From NCBI GenBank assembly GCA_000469685.2, contig LS997564.1, positions 35,544,151-35,608,150 on the forward strand: 64,000 nt of DNA, in the 5' to 3' direction. The translations under genes were made by a program, and so were the position numbers. Below, piece after piece: positions 56,401 to 64,000 of this stretch (position 1 is the stretch's first letter; each line of letters opens with the position of its first letter). The notes below the pieces were generated by a model. The model did no database searches. It worked only from the letters and a program-made list of their open reading frames with translations, and had not been told where the DNA came from. This stretch comes from Haemonchus contortus. Lineage: Eukaryota > Nematoda > Chromadorea > Rhabditida > Trichostrongylidae.

Positions 56401-59400
56401 CTACTTTAAATAATGAAGGGAACAGCATAAGGATTACATCAGCTTAAGTTAACTTAGATAAATTAAGCCAAGATACTTACCTCTTCGCGACTTCCCCTGA
56501 ACTCCGTCTGCTCCTTACAGTAACGCAGGGCATGAGTAGCTTGTGCTATTCGCTGTTGCTGTATACTCACTTCACGTTCCATCGCAGCCTAATAATAGCG
56601 ACTTATAAAGAACGGAACTAACGCAGCCTTTCGGAACCTAGACAGAACTTGGTGTTGTTACCTTTCTCTCCTGTCTGGTCTCAGCATCCTCTTCCTGATC
56701 TTCATGCGTAGAGCCCCCAATAATTGTCTGGATAGGTGCAGTTGCAACGTCTGTCGTCAAATCTATTTTCTCCACACCAGTATCGGCGGAACGCATTTCG
56801 CGTATACGTTTACGATAAAACGATACAGTATACGGAAGTGATGAACCTGAATTTCGAGGCTGTTTTTTCGAGCTGCAGAGTGAAGTCCATCCTTTTAATT
56901 AGTAACTAACCATCGCGTTTAGCGGAATCCGTCTCTTCATAAGATTTAGTGACCGCAGGCTCTTCATAAGGAGACTTGTACACCGCACGCTCCTCATAAG
57001 GGGATTTGTACACAGCAGGCTCCTCATAAGGGGACTTGTACACCTCAGGCGGTACCGGTAACGAAACTGGCTGTTGCTTGATAGGTGAAAAGCACTCCTA
57101 AATCATAGCTGCTCACTCTTCTTCATTGAAAACATCATAGAAAACGAGTTGAAAGTTCCTTCTCCCACTACAAAAAAATCGACAGTAATCTGACTGAGCA
57201 TTAACAGTATGATAGCGTAAACTATGGGTGGAAGTGAACTGGAGGAACATTATCTTTAGTCAGTGCCCTCAAAAAAGATTCCCCCAAGACATACCTCTTC
57301 AGCATGTGGAGCAACACCATTGCGATCAGGCTTCATCGGAGTCGCATCGCCAGCGCTCTTGTTCGGCGTTTTATCCATGAACTCGAACGCCTGATCGATT
57401 AAATTTGATACGTTATGACTAACGTTCAATTCATCCATTGATTCCTAAACTTTTTAAGCAATAATTTATGAGGACGGACTTATACCGCCTCCAAGAAGCT
57501 CAGCGAGGAATTCATTTCCCTTATTTCTTGAAACCATTGAAAATTCTGAAAAACAAATTCTTGCATGACTGTTCTGGCGGGCTCAATTTCTTCTGTTCAA
57601 ATGGTTCCATAATTCCACCTCTTCCGTTTTCAGATATAATGTAAGAAGCTATTTTAGCGTCATTGTATGCCGCCATTTTCAACTATTTCGCTCTTTGCAC
57701 CACAAGAAATTCCTAACAAAAACTGTAGGTAAGAAAAACCCAGAATTCTACCAAAAGAGCAGCTGAATCCAATGATGCACTCCAAGCACTTTCACTACTG
57801 GCTCACCGAATCCGCGAAGATTAACTCTTTTCAAATCAAGCAACGTAAACTATGACAAACCTCATCGTCTCCCAGGACATTGACCTCCTCTGCTGTGTCC
57901 GGCCGCTCTAAACGCATCGGTGACTTCGGTGAGTGTCTAGGTGACTTCCTTTGAGCTATCTTTATAGCAGGCGACTTGTACGGAGAATATGCATTTCTTA
58001 CGACAGAACTGCTCTAGAAACAACAACAATAACCAATGTTAGAGGCCGATAAACAAGATGTAAGGATGAAACGATACCTTATGGTCACCCGCTTTGCCGT
58101 CTTCACTTTCATCGGACTCGTCCATATAGCGTGGACTCTTCGACTTGGGCGAACACAAGGAAGAGCGCTAAACCGTACATAGTAAACTACTACAAACGAC
58201 TTCGAACGACCAAGTAGAACCTTGTTGGCTTCCTGAACGCTTTTTTCAATCTTCTTCGCGAGGTAAGGCTGTGGATCTCTGGGTTTATCGTCAAATTTGC
58301 GTGGAATCGCTCTCTCACGCATGCGAATAGCGGCTTTCACGATATCATCTTCCGTTTCGTCAGGGTGTAGTGGAGTACCCGTGAGTGAAGAAAACTGAAT
58401 GAGCAAAAATAAGAAACGTCAAGTCAACTATTATAGCCAACGGAAAAGAAATATCGAATTTCATGCGCACCTCCCATCGAGACTTCAACGACTTCAGATT
58501 GCTTGAGCACACTTCAGGTTGAATAGGCACACCTGGGGTGGAGCCTACAACAACTGGAGTATTGTGCCTACCACGCCACTGCGTATGTACACCGATATTC
58601 GTTGGAGTAATGGGTGCGTCAGTAGCTGTAGCTGGGGCACTAATGATGGGTTTTGGAGTGGGGATCTGCAAAGAATCGATATCCAGACTGAAATTGATGT
58701 TCTCGAGTTGATTACAAACCTTAACCGAGGTGGTCTTGAGTCGCTCCTCCAGTTTCTGAGCTATTTTCTTTGCTGGAGCCGCCTCGATAACCGCAGAGCG
58801 GATAGGCGAAACCTCCTTCGTAGCCGCATTTTCGTCCTGTTCCGCAACACGCTGAAAAATGACGGTAGACTTGACGAGGACCTTGCCTCCGCTTATTTCG
58901 GGGTATCCCGTGCAATGAGGTATTTTAATGCAGTGGCTCTTCACTCGTCTTCTCAAGACCCTTTCCCAAAGCTCAGAATGCAGCATCAAGTAAAGCTCAG
59001 CATCGGTGAAAGCATGCGGAAGCGGAATAAAGAACAACGAGCAATTAAAAAGTCATAAACTTCTTGAAGATTGAGGTTTACCGCCTCCGATAAAATTTAA
59101 GGTGCAGTTCACCTCATTTAAGTTCGCTTTTGGGAAAATTCAAAAAATAAAATTGCACTACATTAATGCTGAAGTTGGAGAAGTCGAAATAAATAGTAAG
59201 TTTCATAAATGAAAGATTATGTAGAAGAGACAATAGATTCAAATAGTTTTCTCCCTTTCAAATTAAGTCACGCAAAAATGCACACTCGTGCTGTCACCTC
59301 AACTTTCCTACTTCCATTTGCTGCAAGACTGCTGAGAAAATTTCGATTTCATACCTTCCACGATGGTGACTTCGGAGGAACATTGCCTCCAGAACCGCTT

Positions 59401-62400
59401 GCAGCTTTCTTCGCTTCGTCTTCTAACTCATTCACAAAGTCTTTACGATTCTCTGTTGAATGTAGATTTACCTCTGATAGAGCTGAAACCGTCTAGTTAT
59501 CTGATTTTTGAAAACATTAAAAAACAATTTGGCTGTTATAATGTTTACAGATTCGAACTTTTTACTGACCCAGCCTAACTGTGAAAGCTTAAAAATAGAT
59601 AGCACTTCGGAAACTCACGGATTTCTGTCGTCATCTGCTTATGGATTATAATAGTTTTCGTCTCGCAATTCGGTGATGAAGTTTTGACAGGGTTCTGCGG
59701 AAAATACGGAAAATATATGTCCTGTTTCGCGCTTATTACTTCTTACAAGTACTATCTTTGGAAAGTTTTGCTTCCCATAAGAAAATTACGACCGACAAAA
59801 TTAGCACAGTGGTAACAAGATAAAAAGAACAACTATTTCACAGTGAAACTCACAAAGTGCACTGGTGAGAAATGTGTTTGACTGGCGCTACGAACCTGAA
59901 GCCAAAGCGTTGAGATTAAGCACACACGGTCATAAGCATTTTTGAGTCGTAGCATGCACACATGCAGATCACGACAAAAATGTATTGAGAGAAGAAATCA
60001 GTTTAGAATGTAGGGATGAACAGTTTGCGGGGGTGTCGAGGTGGTTGTGGTTGTTAGAGGTCCTTTGGTAGATGACAAAGGATTAAGCAGGAAGAGGAAG
60101 AAACGAATAGATATCTCTATTGAAAGGTAAATAAACCATAAAAGGCATTTCCCCTCTCCCGAAGTATTTCACGATTTGGAAAGAGATTTTTCGATAGGAA
60201 AATGGGGGATCGTATTTCCCGAAGCTAATCTCAATATTTATCCTATTTTGGGCTGGAGCTGCTGTAAGAAGTCACTCTAAAAAGTCGAAAAAGTAGAAGA
60301 AAGTGCACCTGATGTGGACAGATGGTATTACATGTGGAATGAGAAACTCGATTGAATAAGTGCAACTTGAGTATAAAAGTAACAGAAATGGAAGATGACG
60401 ACGTTATGATCGGAGCACTATCTAGTAACTTCGGCAATTATTGCTGGCAACAAAGAGAGGCTCTTGACGGCCAAGAATCAGAATTGCTACTGCTCAGTGG
60501 CTCGTCGACTTTGATCCATGCCACAACCACAAATACCCCCCAGAAAACAATAAGCTCGTGTTAGCTGAAGCAAAGGCATGCACTAAGAAGTAGCAACACA
60601 TGCAGTAAGTAAAATACGCTAACGTACAAATGGTTTTGGCGACATTATTGCCAACGACGATGTCGATGAGCACTTTGGGGGTGTAGCCGCTTTCTGAAGC
60701 AACAGTAATTCAGTCAGATTAGTAATAAGTTAATTACAATTTCAAGAGGATAGTGTAGAAGCCATAGATGGGTTAGATAGTGCAACAAAACGGCAACGAA
60801 CTGTGTGTTAAATGAGTGAACCACAAAGATGAACTCACTTTCTTGAGGAACGTATGTGCTCCGTATTCGTCACTCGACATATCCACCTGCCCATCGTTGT
60901 CCTTTACTGCCTCAGAAGTCGTCTAAAACGCTCGAGTACACACTAGAAAATTTCGACGCCTCATTCACACATCCTTCACCAATATTTACGTGAAGGAGAG
61001 TCGTAGAGTCGCAAAAAACACGAAAAAGGAAAAATTTAGAAGTCCGATACGGGTTCGATAAGTGCCGAATACCGCGGATACCATGCTCAAGCCATTCTAC
61101 AACTGATCACCTATGAAGAGTTTACCTTCTTTTTGAACGTATGCGCTCCATATTCATCACTCGATAAATCAACCTCGCCGTCCTGATTTTTGGGGAACAT
61201 CCTTGTAGCAGGAATCGGCAATGTATCTACACTTTCATGCATTCCGCATCCAGCCACAATGCTGCTCTCATCAATAGTGTTCTAAAACACACTCCACAGA
61301 ATTGACATAAGAGTTCCTTTACATACCCAATTCCCTACAGTGCGATAGAAAGGAGTAAGCTCGAGGTGGGATAGGAGCTGTGGTCTATCAATGGGTGGGG
61401 ATGAGTACAAGAAAAAAAGGGGAAAGTAATAAAATAAAAGGATTAGCTGTCAGGATTGAAAGATATCACAGTTCCTATACCCCCAACATTTAGAGAACCT
61501 TTAACAAGGCCTAATAATATTGCTCAAAGCAGAAATATCATGAAAGACTCACAAAAATCCTTCTAAAGCTGTAACCAGAATAAGTTCTAGAACCCTTGAA
61601 CACCAACATTCATCAGTCTCACAAAACGGATGACCAGTCAGTAGCACATGAAGGCGAACAATGAAGAGAGCTGGCTAATTGAGGATAACATGTAGAAAGG
61701 AATATTTTGTGATTAGATGAGTAGATAGGTTGGTTGATAGAGAGATGGATAGATAGATGTATCCAACATTTTTTACGACTAGACACTGACTCGTCTTAAT
61801 TCACTAGACTAAATCAAGAGCAGTGATCGGTAATTTCTATGCCGATATTCCAATCATATCAGTCCTACTTCCATGATTACTGATAAGTTCAAGCTGCTAG
61901 AACAGTGAAGGCAAGTTTTTCAAATACATTCAGAGTAAGGAAGGGCAAATTGGTAGCATAGATCACTAGTAGAGGCTAAAATATGGGCTATTTCTGAGTA
62001 AAATAACATACCACCGTTGTACACATCGATGATTCGTACTCTACTACATGTGTGGCAGCAATGGGATGGGCAAAATGAATACGTCGAGGCTCCTCCTTTA
62101 CTGCATCCAATTTTTGTGGGGCTAAATTATTTTGTTTACTTTTCAATCACGTTATAGACAACATCTAAGCATTTTGAAACTAACATGATTAGAGTTTTAC
62201 AATGGAATGAACTAACATACTTTGGTTACAAACGATTGTTGTGACTTGTTTTACCGGTGATGTTTCGCGGCTGCTGGGCGACTTCGTTGAACTAGACTTT
62301 AGCTGGGCCATACCGCCTGGCGTGCATAGCACTGATGGTCGCGTCTTAAAACATCGATTCAACAGTTTAGTAGGTACAACTACTATCAAACGACGGCTCT

Positions 62401-63629
62401 TTTTTAGCGGTTTTTTTCTATTCTACAGTAACTCCAAACATCATCGGGAACTGTTAGAGTCGAAAAAGATCAAAAACTGATTAAAAAATAGTGAGTGCGT
62501 TGAAAGCAGCGCTAAATCAAAAAAAAAGCATCAGGCTATAAGTAGACTAGAAAGATTCAAACGATCACCCACCTCGCCAATACTGAGCCGTGGCGAAGCT
62601 CCCTTCATGTAAGCCTCTTTCGGCTTTGAACCGGCATGCTGCCAATTATGATCGACTTCGAAGTTTTCGTATTCTGCGGCCAGCTCGGAAAATCGCGACT
62701 TCAATCGCGAAGGCGTTGGTTTCGACTCTGCTGCAGGCTCGTTAGCATTATTGTCGCTGTTGGTTCTATTTTTTAACGGTGATTCCTGAAAACCAAGGTT
62801 CAAGGAAATAGAATGAAGAATCAAAAATTCGTTATTTAAGCAGACATCTCAAACGTACCATGTGAACGTCCTTAGAGACGTTGGTTTCGTTTTGCGTGTT
62901 TTCCATAGACTTATCTTAAATTTTTGAATTTAGTTCAAACTATGAAGTGATGGAAAAAGTTAGGCAAAAACTTGTAACTGTAAAAACGTCTTGTAAAGTA
63001 GGGACAAGGACCCAATAGGCTCACCTCCACCTCCACTAAGGGATGAGACTTCCAAATTCTCTTTAGAGCTTTCCAAAGATGCGCTTAACTCCATATTTCG
63101 TTGTCGGACGCGCTCTTTGATGCGCTTAAACGAAACGTAATTTTATACTTGGCAAAAGCTCAAACACATAGCTATCATGGAAAATTAAATTTAAAAAATA
63201 TAAAAATTTGCTACAACTTGTAGCTCAGATGGAATCTAACGGTGGCAGGTAGTACTGTGCCTAGAAGGGGATTTCTGTATAAGGTAGGTAACAATGCACC
63301 GGGACATTTCGGCTCCTGAAGACTTGGCTGCCTATGACTTTCCGCGAAACTATCACCAAACAGCGCTACTTCAAGGATAAAATAGCGTCACAAATATGCC
63401 CCGAGAAAATGCTGTGAGTTCTCTTATAATTTTGTGTCTTGTGAAAAAGAAAAGTAAAGCGGATCCGGTAAAGAACATCTATAGACATCTATAGAAAAAG
63501 TTTGCCACAGTGATTGATGCCGCCGATATTTACAAACCATGTCTGTAACGTTCATGACAACATCAGGTCCACCATAAACCTCACCTCATTACTTTCATCC
63601 AATGAATACATCTCCTTCGATTTTGACAT
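53488..63629 (-). CDS. ani-1 (anillin orthologue): anillin (ANI-1-like), complete
   Basis: Actomyosin scaffold of the cytokinetic ring. Thirty-two phase-consistent exons give about 1,263 aa (human anillin 1,124). Exons: 63585-63629, 63025-63124, 62859-62914, 62573-62785, 62221-62344, 62012-62121, 61126-61281, 60839-60922, 60628-60693, 59854-59895, 59619-59694, 59355-59482, 58471-58851, 58221-58394, 58078-58167, 57861-58013, 57486-57545, 57295-57444, 56911-57097, 56662-56846, 56481-56588, 56137-56228, 55981-56075, 55830-55924, 55599-55679, 55409-55474, 55292-55315, 54668-54885, 54475-54561, 54207-54276, 53952-54115, 53488-53599. The N-terminal 860 residues are mostly disordered, with SRLKSRFSELAAEYENF and many SP/KSP sites that suggest phosphorylation. 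The anillin homology domain (about 861-1120) shows LLIATETRRALLFEIDRLNR and LEGHVIVKMKK. The PH domain (about 1121-1263) shows INRGFLSMYQRTKDGLGTWT, YWCVLEGGEMRFWRSPDEER and a final helix SAHLESWLEVIN. No key block is missing. Confidence 0.95.
56954..57043 (-). repeat. three tandem 30-bp coding repeats in anillin
   Basis: Three consecutive copies of a 30-bp unit encode VYKSPYEEPA, VYKSPYEERA and VYKSPYEEPA (about residues 755-784). A shortened fourth copy, VTKSYEE, follows. Nucleotide identity between copies is high, so expansion is recent. Each unit carries a K-S-P site that a proline-directed kinase could use. Confidence 0.9.
60839..61281 (-). repeat. duplicated exon module in anillin
   Basis: Exons 61126-61281 and 60839-60922 end with related segments: DGEVDLSSDEYGAHTFKKK and DGQVDMSSDEYGAHTFLKK, both phase 0 at each side. 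Synonymous differences show that the duplication is not very recent. Both exons are open and have good splice sites, so both are probably used. Confidence 0.8.
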
Positions 63630-63639
63630 CCTTTTTATA

Positions 63640-63650
63640 CTAACGACGAA
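63640..63650 (-). promoter_or_regulatory. candidate spliced-leader acceptor, anillin
   Basis: The minus strand reads 'ttattcgtcgttag', then a ten-base leader and ATG at 63629. This matches trans-splice spacing in nematodes but is not proven. Confidence 0.35.
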
Positions 63651-64000
63651 TAAATTGATTTGGCCGTAATCACGTGAATTGAGGCGTCTTAAAAAAGTTT
63701 GGCTGACCGAACAAACTTGAAATGGATTTACAAATCTTTTTTAGGAGAAAGAACAGGAACAGCATAGGAAAGAAAAAGTTGATCGAACGAAATCAACCCG
63801 ATTTGATAAAGGTAATGATCTGAATGTTCTTTTGGAATCGAGAAAAGAGTATCATCTCTTTCCTGCTCATTCATTTGACAAAAAGGACTTTGAACAGAGT
63901 GCAAGTTGGATTTCATAGGCAGGAAAAAAAGAAAAGAATGAATTAGTGAATCTGGAGTGATCTAAAAGTTACCTAATAACCAAAATGGGAAAGAAACCAA
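63651..64000. other. region upstream of anillin, nothing recognised
   Basis: About 350 bp to the window edge. One 62-codon minus-strand frame (63728-63916) shows no family resemblance. Confidence 0.5.

Noticed and set aside
58519..59058. 179-codon plus-strand frame
   Set aside because: Mostly a shadow of the large anillin exon on the other strand.

Overview
The window is eukaryotic. It looks like a nematode chromosome, most likely a repeat-rich parasitic species of the strongylid (clade V) type. That placement is an inference. It rests on short phase-consistent introns (several of 40-70 bp), 3' splice sites of the tttcag/ttttag kind, AG acceptors shortly upstream of start codons that suit spliced-leader trans-splicing, and the character of the recognisable proteins. 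No rRNA or intact tRNA gene, bacterial operon or CRISPR array was seen. All gene models were assembled by hand from the sequence; splice phases were checked exon by exon, but individual boundaries may be off by a base or two.

Layout. 1-255 is a (GT)n microsatellite. About 256-21,062 is gene-poor DNA holding copies of a tRNA-derived SINE and simple repeats; I could support no gene there. A plus-strand gene of unknown function lies at 21,063-24,715 (9 exons, about 350 aa). Four minus-strand genes then follow head to tail. First is an RSRC2-like RS/RGG protein at 26,431-30,015. Next is an unrecognised protein of about 402 aa with a Gln/Ser-rich C-terminal half at 31,327-35,397. Then comes a complete BLM/HIM-6-type RecQ helicase at 38,208-50,972 (29 exons, about 1,098 aa). 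Last is a complete anillin (ANI-1-like) gene at 53,488-63,629 (32 exons, about 1,263 aa).

Mobile DNA has invaded the introns and spacers. The SINE family has at least ten copies, three of them in BLM introns. BLM introns also hold an 883-bp mariner-type element without a visible transposase, a 208-bp inverted-repeat element and a 141-bp element with short terminal inverted repeats. A 520-bp foldback element with arms of about 200 bp and an 8-9-bp target duplication sits in the first intron of the RSRC2-like gene. A 162-bp GC-rich palindromic element lies between BLM and anillin.

Functionally the recognisable genes are housekeeping ones: genome maintenance (BLM), cytokinesis (anillin) and RNA processing (RSRC2-like). 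Nothing shows that they act together. The most unusual points are the SINE family, the set of foldback elements, a duplicated exon pair and a 10-residue tandem repeat in anillin, and two genes I cannot assign to a family.
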